From CAZHEV01 sp964531335 [NCBI: uncultured bacterium] (GTDB lineage Bacteria > Eisenbacteria > RBG-16-71-46 > CAZHEV01), in assembly GCA_964531335.1 (NCBI GenBank), contig CAZHEV010000008.1:51037-115036 (forward strand): a stretch of DNA of 64,000 bases, in the 5' to 3' direction. Positions 44,023-53,427 of the stretch are shown piece after piece (positions within the stretch are counted from its first letter, which is position 1; the number at the start of each line of letters is the position of its first letter). A program made the translations under genes and the position numbers. The notes beneath the pieces are model-generated. The model saw only the letters and a program-made list of their open reading frames with translations, was not told the origin of the DNA and ran no database searches.

Positions 44023-44946
44023 ATGGCTGACAAGAAAAAGCAGTCCGAACCGATCGCGGTGACTCCAAGCGGCATTCTCCTCGGAACAATCACCTCGTTC
44101 GCGTTCGGCGCGAGCGTCGTGACGAACAAGGCCGGCCTGGACAGCAGCGGTCTCACGGCGCTGGACTACACCGCCCTGAGCGCGCTCGCCGCGGCGGTCA
44201 TCGCTTTTCCCTTCCTCCTGCCGCGCGTACTCCGGATCGTGTCCTGCTCCAAGACCTGCCTCGTCAAGGTCCTCGTCATAGCCGTGGGCGCGTCGGGGAT
44301 CGCGTACCTCCTGCTCTTTTACGGGCAAAGCCTCACCAGCGCGACAAACGCGGGCTTCATGCTTACGCTCACCGCGTTCTTCACCGTGGTTTTCGCCGCG
44401 GCCTTGATCGGCGAGCGGATCGAGAAGCGCAGGTATCCCGCGATAGGGCTCCTCTTCATCGGACTCTATCTGCTCATAGTCGGAGTTGATAAGATAAAGC
44501 TCAACGCCGGAGATCTCTTCATAGCCGGGACCGCGTTCATATGGGGTTTCACAAACAGCATCGCCCGATCGGTGATGCGCGAGATACCCGCCCAAATCGT
44601 GGCGTTGATCAGGCTCTTCATCGGCGGCCTCTTCCTGGCGGCCGTGTTGCGGGCCGGCCCGGGCTTGGCCGCTGCCACGGTATCATCCGGGGACTACTGG
44701 TTTCTGCTCTCCGGCCTGCTGGGCTTCGCCTCCATATTGCTCTTTTACAGGACCATAGGCGTGTTGGGCGCGGGAATGGCGTCGCTGGTGGTGGTGTCGT
44801 CGCCCATCTTTTCGACGCTGGGCGCCGTGGTTTTCCTTGGGGAGAGGCTGGCGGCAGAGGATCTGGTAGGCGGCGCGCTGGTTCTGGTTGCCCTTGTCGG
44901 AATTACGGGCGCGCTGGAGCGCGTCAGCCGATCCGCTCGAGAGTGA
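44023..44946 (+). CDS. EamA/DMT-superfamily transporter
   Basis: 307 residues with about ten membrane segments in two EamA repeats: GILLGTITSFAFGASVVTNK to LIVGVDKIKLN, and DLFIAGTAFIWGFTNSIARS to LVALVGITGALERV. VSSPIFSTLGAVVFLGERLA is the characteristic second-repeat motif (xxPxxxxxxg..fLgE). It moves small polar metabolites or amino acids by proton coupling; cargo is unknown. It is co-directional with the amidohydrolase, and its 3' end overlaps the convergent peptidase gene by 23 bases. Confidence 0.82.
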   Translation: MADKKKQSEPIAVTPSGILLGTITSFAFGASVVTNKAGLDSSGLTALDYTALSALAAAVIAFPFLLPRVLRIVSCSKTCLVKVLVIAVGASGIAYLLLFYGQSLTSATNAGFMLTLTAFFTVVFAAALIGERIEKRRYPAIGLLFIGLYLLIVGVDKIKLNAGDLFIAGTAFIWGFTNSIARSVMREIPAQIVALIRLFIGGLFLAAVLRAGPGLAAATVSSGDYWFLLSGLLGFASILLFYRTIGVLGAGMASLVVVSSPIFSTLGAVVFLGERLAAEDLVGGALVLVALVGITGALERVSRSARE

Positions 44947-47113
44947 CGGTCTTGCGCGGACAGTCCTGGATCTCCCAAGTTCCTTTATCCACCGCCCGCC
45001 CGGAGCTGAACACGACGTAACCGTACTTGCCGTAGTGGACGATCTTGCCGGAGCAGGCAAGGACCGCCTCCGCGCTCAGCCCTCCCAGCAAGGCCACGGT
45101 CTTCCCGCGGTTGAAGGGATTGCGCCCCACGAAAAGAACGCAGTCACCGGCCGACGCGTAGGTGTTCTCTCCGACCACGAACACCCCCGGCCTGGGGAAG
45201 ACCTTCTGCGGCCACTTACCCCCGAACATCTCGTGCGAGAAGTTCTCCCCGGCCGCGCCGAGAACGAACAAGGAGTGCGACGAGGCCTGCTCTCGCGTCA
45301 GCTCGGTGTCCGCGACGATGGTCGCCTGGCCCGTCCTCGTCAGCCGCTGCGCGAACTCCGCGTATGCGGCGGCGGCCTTTTCCGAGGCGGCGCTTGGAAC
45401 CACGAAGATGGTCTCGTCGTCCGCCAGGACCAGCGCGAGGGCGGGAGCTATCTCATCGTCGGCCATCCGTCGCATCAGATTGTGTCCAGGGTCCAGCTCG
45501 ACCGCAAGCGGCCTCTCCTTGCACCTGAACCGGGCCGAAGCGACCGGGCCGTCGATCTCCACGGTCTTCGAGAGGCGCCGGGCGACCGTGCGCACAACAA
45601 CCGGCACATCCATGCGGAAAGGACCTCCCTCCTGCTCTATGGTCAAGAACAGCGTATAATCCGGCCACGTGTCCCTGGCGGTGGCGGAGGCTATCTTCAG
45701 TCTCGGTGCTCCCGCGCCCGCCACCCACTGATCGAAGAACCAGCCCAGGTCTCGCCCCTGCGCCCTGGAGAACTCCTCCCGTATCTCCGACCAGCCGATC
45801 TGCTCGAACTTGTATTTCGAAACGATGGCCCGCAGCGTCTCGAAGAACTTCTCCTCGCCGAGCTCCCGCTCCAGCATGTGGAACACCATCGCGCACTTCC
45901 CGTACCCTATCGCCCTCGTGGCCCGGGTCGTCCTCTCCTCGAACTCGGTCAGCGGCATGTCGTTCTCGGGTGTCACGTACACCGTGAAGTCGCGGTTTAT
46001 GTTGCGCCTGTACTCCCTGGCGCTCTCCTCGCTTTCCAACAGCTTGTACCTGTAATCGGCGCAGTATGTCGTCAGCCCCTCGCACCAGTTTCCGCCGGCG
46101 GGATCGACGTACACCCCATTGCCCCACCAATTATGTGCTATCTCGTGGCCGAGCGAAGTGTGGACTATGAAGGGAAGCCTCAACACGCGCCTTCCGAGCA
46201 AAGTGTATGAGGGCATTCCCAATCCGGTGGGGAAAAAATTCTCGACCACGGCGAACTTGGGGTACGGGTATTCGCCCAGGAGCTCGCCGTACATGTTCAG
46301 GTAGCGCACGCACGCCTGGAGGTAACTCTCCGAAAGATCGGATTCGCTCTCGTAGAAGTAAGTTGATACATCGGTCCCGTCGAGCTCCACGGTCTCGATC
46401 TGATAGGGCCCCGCGACGAGATAGGCCTCCTCCGAAGGGGCGGACGCTTTCCACACGGTCCTTACCTTCTCACCCACGATCTCCCTCGACGAAAGCCGGC
46501 CCTGGGCCACCGAGTGGTAGCCGGACGGAGTCGCCGTCGTAATGTTGAAGATGCACATCCCGTCCTTCACGCTCGGATACCAATGAGTGGCGGGACTCAA
46601 GAAGGTGCCCCGTCGATCTATCAACCCCCTCGTCTCCTCGGCCTCGCCTCCCCTCGAATAATCGGGCACCCTGAGGCTGTCGTAGAGGACCCCGGAGTAG
46701 CTCACCACCAGGCTGCGAGGTCCATCGACGGGGACGTTCTCATCGCCGGACGGCAGGTCCAGCACAACGACCGCCGCGTTCGAGTAAAAGTCCTCGTCCT
46801 CCTCGGCGGGGTCCCTGAGATAGCGGGACAGTGCGGGTTCCGCGGACGTCCTGAAGGAGACTATGCCGCCGCCGGTTTCCAGCCGGTCCACCCGCAACGA
46901 TTCATTGAGAAAAAAGAAGAACCTGCCGGCCCGTTCCCGCCCGAGATCCACGGACAGAACGTCCTGGCAGGACATGAAGCTGCTGTCCGGATCTATCTCC
47001 GCGTAGATCATATGGGCTTTTACGGGAAGCGGCTCGGGCTCGCCGTTGCGCATCTCGCATGAGACGAAAGCCACCAGCGCGAGGAACGCGCAGATACCGA
47101 GGGCTCTGTTCAC
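44924..47113 (-). CDS. M1-family metallopeptidase, lipoprotein
   Basis: 729 residues with lipobox AFVSC (Cys19). Residues 30-250 form the N-terminal beta-saddle, ending in the substrate loop AVVENFFPTGLGMPSYTLLG where classical M1 enzymes have GAMEN; here only the Glu is kept. The zinc site is HEIAHNWWGN (323-332) with Glu345 in GNWCEGLTTY, so catalysis is plausible. The region from 410 (YGKCAMVFHMLERELGEEKF) is the usual armadillo-like C-domain entry; the last 200 residues are unusual. An envelope aminopeptidase or endopeptidase of the M1 superfamily. GTG 47113 follows AGGAG contributed by the end of the upstream small gene, suggesting coupled translation. Confidence 0.82.
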   Translation of the reverse strand: MNRALGICAFLALVAFVSCEMRNGEPEPLPVKAHMIYAEIDPDSSFMSCQDVLSVDLGRERAGRFFFFLNESLRVDRLETGGGIVSFRTSAEPALSRYLRDPAEEDEDFYSNAAVVVLDLPSGDENVPVDGPRSLVVSYSGVLYDSLRVPDYSRGGEAEETRGLIDRRGTFLSPATHWYPSVKDGMCIFNITTATPSGYHSVAQGRLSSREIVGEKVRTVWKASAPSEEAYLVAGPYQIETVELDGTDVSTYFYESESDLSESYLQACVRYLNMYGELLGEYPYPKFAVVENFFPTGLGMPSYTLLGRRVLRLPFIVHTSLGHEIAHNWWGNGVYVDPAGGNWCEGLTTYCADYRYKLLESEESAREYRRNINRDFTVYVTPENDMPLTEFEERTTRATRAIGYGKCAMVFHMLERELGEEKFFETLRAIVSKYKFEQIGWSEIREEFSRAQGRDLGWFFDQWVAGAGAPRLKIASATARDTWPDYTLFLTIEQEGGPFRMDVPVVVRTVARRLSKTVEIDGPVASARFRCKERPLAVELDPGHNLMRRMADDEIAPALALVLADDETIFVVPSAASEKAAAAYAEFAQRLTRTGQATIVADTELTREQASSHSLFVLGAAGENFSHEMFGGKWPQKVFPRPGVFVVGENTYASAGDCVLFVGRNPFNRGKTVALLGGLSAEAVLACSGKIVHYGKYGYVVFSSGRAVDKGTWEIQDCPRKTVTLERIG

Positions 47114-47119
47114 TATACC

Positions 47120-47359
47120 CTAACTCCTCATGAAGGCGAGCACCCGGCGCAAGCTCCATATCACCGGTATGGCGCCGAGCGCAGAGATGACGACCAGAGT
47201 GGCGGTCTCCTGCGAAACCCCCTGCAAGGACCGCGTGTAGACGGAGCTCAGATCGGCCGCGACTCCCACAAGGCCCGACAGGAGGCCGGAGACCCACTTC
47301 AAAGGCCCCCAGGACCCTGAGGACACGGCATCGACGGCAGAGGGCCTCGTCGCTATCAA
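47120..47359 (-). CDS. Small membrane protein, possible anti-sigma factor remnant
   Basis: 79 residues starting at TTG 47359, overlapping the stop of the sigma-like fragment (TTGA). It has a membrane helix at about 50-70 (LVVISALGAIPVIWSLRRVL) and a weaker one at 20-35. In ECF operons the gene after the sigma factor usually encodes a membrane anti-sigma factor, and this looks like the C-terminal third of one without its zinc or ASD part. That reading is inference; it could be an ordinary small membrane protein. Confidence 0.4.
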   Translation of the reverse strand: MIATRPSAVDAVSSGSWGPLKWVSGLLSGLVGVAADLSSVYTRSLQGVSQETATLVVISALGAIPVIWSLRRVLAFMRS

Positions 47360-47541
47360 TCTCCAGACCCCATGGGGATTTCCATTATCTCCGAGATCTC
47401 CTCGTAGCGGGCTTCGTTCATGTAGAACAGCGTGAGCGCCGTCCTGTAGCCCTCGGGGAGTCGCTCCATCAGCCCCCTCACGCGCCTGGATATGTCCTGC
47501 CTTTCTATACGCTCCTCGAGGCTCTCCGGCGCTCCGTCCAT
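47356..47541 (-). pseudogene. Truncated ECF sigma factor, region 4 fragment
   Basis: 61 codons. ISRRVRGLMERLPEGYRTAL, then TLFYMNEARYEEISEIMEIP, is the first two helices of sigma region 4 of ECF factors. The recognition helix that should follow (G.VK..L.R.R) is replaced by MGSGD and a stop; region 2 is absent altogether. The ribosome site is weak. It appears to have lost both ends by deletion and is probably non-functional. It lies 30 bases after the VPS10-like gene. Confidence 0.65.
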
Positions 47542-47571
47542 CGCGTACTGAGCTTTCTCCGGGCCGGACGG

Positions 47572-50500
47572 CTACTTCAGGCGGGGAACCCGCCCCGGAG
47601 TGTACGGGGCGCCCGCGTTCTCCAGCTTCTCTTCCAGTGCCCTGAGATCCTCCTCCACGAGACGTGTAAGCTCCTCGAGCACGGGCTCGAAGCTCTCCTC
47701 GGCTATCCTCAGGCTCTCCCTGTTCGTCTGCGTCGGAGAGGAGGTGGACTCCCAGCTACCGTAGACTATCTCGCTCACCCGCTCCGTTATCGACGGAGGC
47801 GTCGGCTCCTGCCTCTTCCTTATGGTCGGGTCGCCCTGAAGCTCCATCCTCAGGTCGGCTAGGCGAAGCTCCAGAGACCTGGCCTCGTCGATCCAGCTTT
47901 GATCGCCCTCCGGCGCGTCGCGCACCGCGACCTTGATGTGATCGATCCTGCTCTGCGCCTCGTCCGCCAGCTTTATCGCGCCAAGGACCGCACGCTGCAG
48001 GGCTCCCGTCTCCTTCTGGAACTCGACAAGCTCGCCCCAGTCGTCCGCGGGTAAGGTGGCGAGACCTATTGGAACGGCCTCGAAGCTCTGGGGCTCGCCC
48101 ATGGGGGTAACCTCTCCCTCCACTCTCTTTGCCATGCTGACCGTATAGGTCCCCGGGGCGACCATCGGCCCGCGCGGCGGCGTGCTCCAGGGGGTACGCC
48201 TCACCCAGGGGGTCGTGGTGGCCGGCCGCGAGGAGGGGTATCTCAGGTCCCAGGCTACGCGGTGGATGCCCTTGCCCACAGGTCCGGTGATCCGCCGCAC
48301 CACATCCCCGTCGGAGTCTCTTATCGTGAAGATGATCGCGGGCTCCTCCTCCCTGTCTTCGAGGCGAAGCTCCTCCCAGGAGGGATACTCGATCCGCTCG
48401 CCCTCCTCGAGCGCTATCTTCTCCTTTTCCCTGCGCATCTGCTCCTTGGTCTTCAGCGTTTCCTTCAAGTAGTACGTGAAGACCGCGCCGTAGGGCGGGT
48501 TGGGGGCGAAGTAGAAGTTGTCGCCGCGATTGGCCTTCTCCTTTCCGCCGAGGGGCGTGCTCTCATGGTAGAGGTAGGTCTTCTTCACCGGGAACAGGAC
48601 GGCCTCTTGCCGCAGGCGCTCCTCGTCCATGAACCGCAGCGGCGTGTAGTCGTCGAGTATGTAGATGCCCCGGCCGAATGTGCCAACGGCCAGGTCGTTC
48701 TCGCGCCGCTGAATGTCGAGATCCTTCGCCACTATGGTCGGGAAGCCCCCGGTCAGCTCAACCCAGTGCGCGCCGGCGTCATATGTGAAGTACACCCCGA
48801 ACTCCGTGCCCGCGAAGAGCAGGCTCGGATCCACGTGGTCCTGCTCTATCGCGAAGACCGTGCCGCGCTCCGGAAGGTCGCCGGTTATGGAGGTCCAGCC
48901 GCGGCCCATGTCGGTGCTCTTGAAAGCGTACGGCTTGAAGTCGCCGTTCTTGCGATTGTCGAACGCCGCGAAGACCGTGCCCGCCTTGTGCCGCGATGCC
49001 GTGAGCTCGCTCACATAGGTGTACTGGGGCACGCCCTTGACCTTCTCTATCTTTCTCCAGTTCTCCCCCCCGTCCTCCGTGACCTGGATCAGGCCGTCGT
49101 CGGTGCCCACGTAGATGAGCCCTTCCTGCATGGGTGACTCGGTCAGCGCGACGCAGTTTCCGTAGTAGGAGGTGGACATGTTCTTCGCCACGGCGTCCAC
49201 GCTCTGGATTATGCCCATGACCTCGAGCTGGTTGCGGTCCACCTGTCTCGTAAGGTCCGGGCTCACCGCCTCCCAGGAATTGCCGCGGTCGTCCGTGCGG
49301 AATAGTATATTGCCCGCGTAGTAAAGGCGCGTCGGCGAGTGGGGGCTGAGCAGAAGCGGCGAGTTCCAGTTCCAGCGGATAGCCGGCTCGTCCTTCCCCG
49401 GCTGGGGCCGGATCATCAGGGCCTCGCCGGCGGCCTTGTCGTAACGCGCCAGGCCGCCGTACTGAAACTGCGAGTACACGATGTTAGAGTTGGTGGGATC
49501 GACCTGCGTCTCGTAGCCGTCTCCGCCGAGGGTGATTACCCAGTCCGCGTTTATTATCCCACTCGCGCTTATGGTCCTCGACGGCGCGCCGAGGCTGTTG
49601 TTGTCCTGCGTGCCGCCGTACACGTTGTAGAAGGGCCTGTCGTAGTCCACGCTCACCCGGTAGAACTGGGTCACGGGCAGGTTCGACTTGAAGTCCCAGG
49701 TCGCGCCGCGGTCGTACGTCTCGTATATTCCCCCGTCGCAGCCCGCGAGCAGGTGGTCCGTGTTCTCGGGGTCTATCCACAGCGCGTGATCGTCCACGTG
49801 CTTGTAGTTTATGCCCACCCGCTCGAACGTCTTGCCTCCGTCGTGGGTGACCCTCATGAAGGTGTCCATGGAATAGACCCGGTCGACGTTCTTGGGGTCG
49901 GCGAAGATCTCGTTGTAGTACTGGGGGCTGCTGCTCAGGTAGTCGCTCATCTTCCGCCAGTTGGCGCCCCCGTCCGTCGAGCGGAAAAATCCCTGCTCGT
50001 CCTGGGCGGCCTCGATGATCGCGTAGATCACGTCCGGGTTCGCAGGCGAGACCGCGAGCCCTATCTTGCCCTTGTCCACGCCGGGGATGCCGTTGGTGAG
50101 CTTCTTCCAGCTTGCGCCCGCGTCCGTGGATTTGTAGATGGCCGACTCCGGACCGCCGTCTATAAGCGTCCAGACGCGGCGGCGGCGCTGGTAGGAGGAG
50201 GCGTAGAGGACGTCGGGATCGCGCGGGTCCATGTGCACCTCGTTTACGCCCGTGTCCTCGCTTATCTCGAGGGCCAGGTCCCACGTCTCTCCTCCGTCGC
50301 TCGTCTTGTAGAGGCCGCGGTCGCCTCCCGCCCTCCACAGAGGGCCCTGAGCGGCGACGTAGACCACGTCCGAGTCGCGCGGATCGACCGCGATCATCCC
50401 TATGTGCTCGGACTCCTTGAGCCCCATGTTCTTCCAGGTCTTGCCGCCGTCCAAGGACTTGTAGACGCCGTCCCCGTACGAGACGGAGCGCTGGCTGTTG

Positions 50501-50862
50501 TTCTCCCCGGTCCCCACCCAGACCGTGAGCGGGTTGTTGGGGTCGAGCGTGATACACCCTATGGAGTAGCTGCCCTGGTCGTCGAAGATGGGCTCCCACG
50601 TCGTACCACGGTTTTCCGTCTTCCACACGTTTCCGGAGCAGACGGCCACGTAGTACTCCCACGGTTTCTCGGGATTGACGGCGAAGTCACCTATCCGGCC
50701 CGATGTCGCGGCGGGCCCCAAGCACCTGAGCTTGAGACCCGAAAAAGTGCCGGAGCTCATCGGCCCCTTGTCCCCGCCGTCTTCCTCCCCTTGCCCGTAA
50801 GCCGGTCCGGCCCCGGCAAAGATCAATAGCGTCACCAACGATATCGCCGCCAACCGCCTCAT
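47572..50862 (-). CDS. Secreted VPS10/sortilin-like BNR-repeat beta-propeller protein
   Basis: 1096 residues with a signal peptide (MRRLAAISLVTLLIFAGAGP). Residues 40-730 consist of many BNR/Asp-box repeats of the Sortilin-Vps10 or photosystem-assembly type (SxDxGxTW): GNVWKTENRGTTWEPIFDDQ; GVYKSLDGGKTWKNMGLKES; GLYKTSDGGETWDLALEISE; GLIQVTEDGGENWRKIEKVK; FGVYFTYDAGAHWVELTGGF. The C-terminal 350 residues hold a beta-sandwich (IFTIRDSDGDVVRRITGP) and a helical tail. Exported proteins of this design are often annotated as glycosyl hydrolases without proven activity. ATG 50862 is preceded by AAGGAGG. Confidence 0.8.
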   Translation of the reverse strand: MRRLAAISLVTLLIFAGAGPAYGQGEEDGGDKGPMSSGTFSGLKLRCLGPAATSGRIGDFAVNPEKPWEYYVAVCSGNVWKTENRGTTWEPIFDDQGSYSIGCITLDPNNPLTVWVGTGENNSQRSVSYGDGVYKSLDGGKTWKNMGLKESEHIGMIAVDPRDSDVVYVAAQGPLWRAGGDRGLYKTSDGGETWDLALEISEDTGVNEVHMDPRDPDVLYASSYQRRRRVWTLIDGGPESAIYKSTDAGASWKKLTNGIPGVDKGKIGLAVSPANPDVIYAIIEAAQDEQGFFRSTDGGANWRKMSDYLSSSPQYYNEIFADPKNVDRVYSMDTFMRVTHDGGKTFERVGINYKHVDDHALWIDPENTDHLLAGCDGGIYETYDRGATWDFKSNLPVTQFYRVSVDYDRPFYNVYGGTQDNNSLGAPSRTISASGIINADWVITLGGDGYETQVDPTNSNIVYSQFQYGGLARYDKAAGEALMIRPQPGKDEPAIRWNWNSPLLLSPHSPTRLYYAGNILFRTDDRGNSWEAVSPDLTRQVDRNQLEVMGIIQSVDAVAKNMSTSYYGNCVALTESPMQEGLIYVGTDDGLIQVTEDGGENWRKIEKVKGVPQYTYVSELTASRHKAGTVFAAFDNRKNGDFKPYAFKSTDMGRGWTSITGDLPERGTVFAIEQDHVDPSLLFAGTEFGVYFTYDAGAHWVELTGGFPTIVAKDLDIQRRENDLAVGTFGRGIYILDDYTPLRFMDEERLRQEAVLFPVKKTYLYHESTPLGGKEKANRGDNFYFAPNPPYGAVFTYYLKETLKTKEQMRREKEKIALEEGERIEYPSWEELRLEDREEEPAIIFTIRDSDGDVVRRITGPVGKGIHRVAWDLRYPSSRPATTTPWVRRTPWSTPPRGPMVAPGTYTVSMAKRVEGEVTPMGEPQSFEAVPIGLATLPADDWGELVEFQKETGALQRAVLGAIKLADEAQSRIDHIKVAVRDAPEGDQSWIDEARSLELRLADLRMELQGDPTIRKRQEPTPPSITERVSEIVYGSWESTSSPTQTNRESLRIAEESFEPVLEELTRLVEEDLRALEEKLENAGAPYTPGRVPRLK

Positions 50863-50886
50863 TTGCCAATCCTCCTTAGGTTAGTC

Positions 50887-52608
50887 TCAAGGTCTGCCGC
50901 TCTCGGGCTTGCAGATGACCGAGCCCATGACCGGCTCCTCTCCCTCGGCCTCGGCCCTTCTCCACACGATGTGGCCGTCCTCGATCACGCCGGCGCGGCC
51001 GGAGAACTTCACGAACGCTATAGAGTTGTAATTCCACGACAGGTACTTGGAGTCGCCTCCGCCTATCGTGGTGATAAAAAGCCTGTTGGCCACGTTGCCT
51101 ATCGACTCCGCCTGATCGGCCGGCCACTCCTTGTCCCCCCTGCTCGGATCGACAGGGACCCAGCCGTAGTTGGGCAGGTAGACCTCGACCCACCTGTGGT
51201 ACGCCTCGTCCACGCTGGCCTCGTCGCCGCGCATGGCCGTGCCCGCCTCGTATCTCGCGGGAAGGCCCGCCGACCTGACCATCGCTATGTAAAGGAAAGC
51301 GTACTCGGAGCAGGACCCGGTGCCCCGCTTTATCAAGGTGGCCGGCACGTCCCATCCGCCAACCATCTGATACTCGAGCTTGTCTATCACCCAGTCGAAG
51401 GCTTTTCTCGCTATCCAGTACGGCCTCTCCTCGTCGCCTATCGCCTTTTTGACCGCGGCCTTCAGCACCGGGTCGTCCATCCTGTACCGGGTGCCGTCCA
51501 CCGTGTACTGCTTTGAGATATCCCTGGGGACGCTCTTCAGCGGGCCGACCTTTTCGGGTCTCACGAAGTAGCGGAGGTGCCCCACCTTGCCCCGGGCGCT
51601 GTAGCTCGCCTCCACGCTCTCGCCGGCCTGGACGTCGGTGAAGACGAAAGAGGCCACCTTCTGTCCCCAGCGATCCTCCACGAAATCGGGCATTCCCCCG
51701 TCGAAGGCTATGTCCTCGAGCCGCTGATTCTCGAGGCTGTCGGGCGGTATCGCGACGTTGATCACCCCTTCGGTGACCACGCCCGGGCCGTCGTTTCTTA
51801 TGACGTGCCTGAAGTCGAGCATCGTCTCGCGCCAGTCCTTGACCAGGTACGGGTCCGTGTCCATCACCTCGAGGCCGTAGATGTTCTGGGTCTCGAAATC
51901 GGAAACCCAGAGCATGCCTTGGCCGAACGCCAATCCGTTGGGATACGCGTCGGGGGAGTCCAGCGTGCCCAGCACAAGGCCCCCTTCGCGGGTCTCCATG
52001 TGCAGCTCGTCGCGGATCCTATCGGAGACCCAAAGATAATAGCCGTCCCAGGCCAGCGCCGTGATGTGCGCCGACGGAGCCTTGAAGTAGGAGAGAATGG
52101 TGCCGTCGTCGGGAATGAGCTCGTATATCTTGTCCTCCCCGTCGTCGCCCAGCCACAACGACGTGCCGTCGAAGGCGAGCCCCTTGGGAGATCGCCCGGG
52201 GGTCTCGTAGCTGGCCTGCACCTCGCCGGTGGCCGGATCGAGCTTGAAGATCTTCCTCGAGGCGCTGTCGCTGACGAACAGGTGCCCTTCGCCCCACGCC
52301 AGCCCTTCCGGCCTGTAGCCGGGCGCTTTGATCGTGCCAAGCGTGGTCCCGTCCTCGGGCGATACGCGGTACAGCACTCCCTCGCGCCAATCGGCCACCC
52401 ACAGGCTTTCGCCGTCCCAGGCCAGATCCGAGGGGCTCGCGCAAGGAGCGGAAAACTCGGCCATGACATGCCCCGGGGGCGCTGCTTGCGCGGGCGCTCC
52501 AAGGCCCATGGCAAGAACCATGGCGGCCGTTGCGGCGACCGACACGATTCCGCGTCCCGAAATGAAGAATCTCCTGATACCATCCGTTGCCGTGAGGAAT
52601 GTAGCCAT
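50887..52608 (-). CDS. Exported beta-propeller plus transglutaminase-like protein
   Basis: 573 residues. Signal peptide about 1-42. Residues 50-250 are a propeller (DLAWDGESLWVADWREGVLY; EGLAWGEGHLFVSDSASRKI; ALAWDGYYLWVSDRIRD). A beta-sandwich follows to about 390, then a transglutaminase-like domain with the catalytic triad Cys433 in GTGSCSEYAFLYIAMVRSAG, His471 in EAYHRWVEVYLPNYGW and Asp487 in VPVDPSRGD. Bacterial members are usually peptidases or amidases rather than cross-linkers. It is probably a periplasmic or surface enzyme with the propeller recognising its target. GGAGGAGAACGTC precedes ATG 52608. Confidence 0.85.
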   Translation of the reverse strand: MATFLTATDGIRRFFISGRGIVSVAATAAMVLAMGLGAPAQAAPPGHVMAEFSAPCASPSDLAWDGESLWVADWREGVLYRVSPEDGTTLGTIKAPGYRPEGLAWGEGHLFVSDSASRKIFKLDPATGEVQASYETPGRSPKGLAFDGTSLWLGDDGEDKIYELIPDDGTILSYFKAPSAHITALAWDGYYLWVSDRIRDELHMETREGGLVLGTLDSPDAYPNGLAFGQGMLWVSDFETQNIYGLEVMDTDPYLVKDWRETMLDFRHVIRNDGPGVVTEGVINVAIPPDSLENQRLEDIAFDGGMPDFVEDRWGQKVASFVFTDVQAGESVEASYSARGKVGHLRYFVRPEKVGPLKSVPRDISKQYTVDGTRYRMDDPVLKAAVKKAIGDEERPYWIARKAFDWVIDKLEYQMVGGWDVPATLIKRGTGSCSEYAFLYIAMVRSAGLPARYEAGTAMRGDEASVDEAYHRWVEVYLPNYGWVPVDPSRGDKEWPADQAESIGNVANRLFITTIGGGDSKYLSWNYNSIAFVKFSGRAGVIEDGHIVWRRAEAEGEEPVMGSVICKPESGRP

Positions 52609-52680
52609 GACGTTCTCCTCCTGCTCAACCCACCCACGTTACGCTGCCGGCCACGCCGCGCAGCTCAGGGAAGCGACGGA

Positions 52681-53376
52681 TCACTCTCCCTCTGCGAGCC
52701 TCTTTATTAGAAACGCCTGCTTGCACACGCGCTTTTTTTCACGGGAGATCCTAGCCCCCGAGGAAGGCAGTGTCTCCTCATAAATCATCGCCGTGCCCAG
52801 TGGCGCCGGCCCGAACCCACTCGCAGCGCCACCCGTCCCGCAGGCGCCTCGCTCGGCAGCCCTGACCTCCCCGGGCGTCGCGCCGTCGGGCGTCGCAGCC
52901 GCTCTAGGGACGGCCTGAAGCGTTATCCTTATGGAACCGGCCTTGCCCCCCGATGCGAGCTCGTGCACGAGACGAAGCTCCCTGCACGGATCGATCCACG
53001 TGACAACGGACTTCCCGGCGAGTGAACGGTCTGAAAAAAACGGGATCGTGTCGCCCAGGGCCTCGAGCTGGCGTAGCATGTCCCGCTCCGGCTCCCAGTG
53101 AGGGTACCACATAGAAAAGGTCCGAACCGTGGCGATGACGTTCCACACGTGTTCGGGCCTTGAGTAAACCAGAAGCGAGCAGCTAAGGGTGACATAACGC
53201 CCGCTTTCCACCGAGGCCGTATCCACACCCGTGGGCCACACCTCGTCCACCGCGGACGCGGAACCGCGCGCCGGTCGCGCCCCTGCCAAGGACCCGGATT
53301 CGAACGCGCCATCGCCCATCGCAACAAAGGCCGCCGCCAGCACGGCGGCAAAGGTGACAGCCTTCGCCTGCTCCAA
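52681..53376 (-). CDS. Exported START/SRPBCC-like protein
   Basis: 231 residues starting at TTG 53376. Hydrophobic N-terminus (AVTFAAVLAAAFVAMG), then a linker and YVTLSCSLLVYSRPEHVWNV, IATVRTFSMWYPHWEPERDM, KSVVTWIDPCRELRLVHELA and a closing helix ISREKKRVCKQAFLIKRLA. This is the SRPBCC helix-grip outline with the opening 'strand-helix' and C-terminal long helix. A Gly/Ala-rich insert lies near 160-190. It would bind a hydrophobic ligand in the periplasm. It lies between the radical SAM and transglutaminase genes on the same strand. Confidence 0.5.
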   Translation of the reverse strand: MEQAKAVTFAAVLAAAFVAMGDGAFESGSLAGARPARGSASAVDEVWPTGVDTASVESGRYVTLSCSLLVYSRPEHVWNVIATVRTFSMWYPHWEPERDMLRQLEALGDTIPFFSDRSLAGKSVVTWIDPCRELRLVHELASGGKAGSIRITLQAVPRAAATPDGATPGEVRAAERGACGTGGAASGFGPAPLGTAMIYEETLPSSGARISREKKRVCKQAFLIKRLAEGE

Positions 53377-53427
53377 CTCAACTCCGAATTTCCAGGGAAC
53401 GCGGCCTCGATCGGAACGTACGGCGGC

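Noticed and set aside
44924-44946. Frameshift at the overlap of the DMT transporter and M1 peptidase genes
   Set aside because: The genes are convergent and both end with normal C-termini; a 23-base tail-to-tail overlap is ordinary here.
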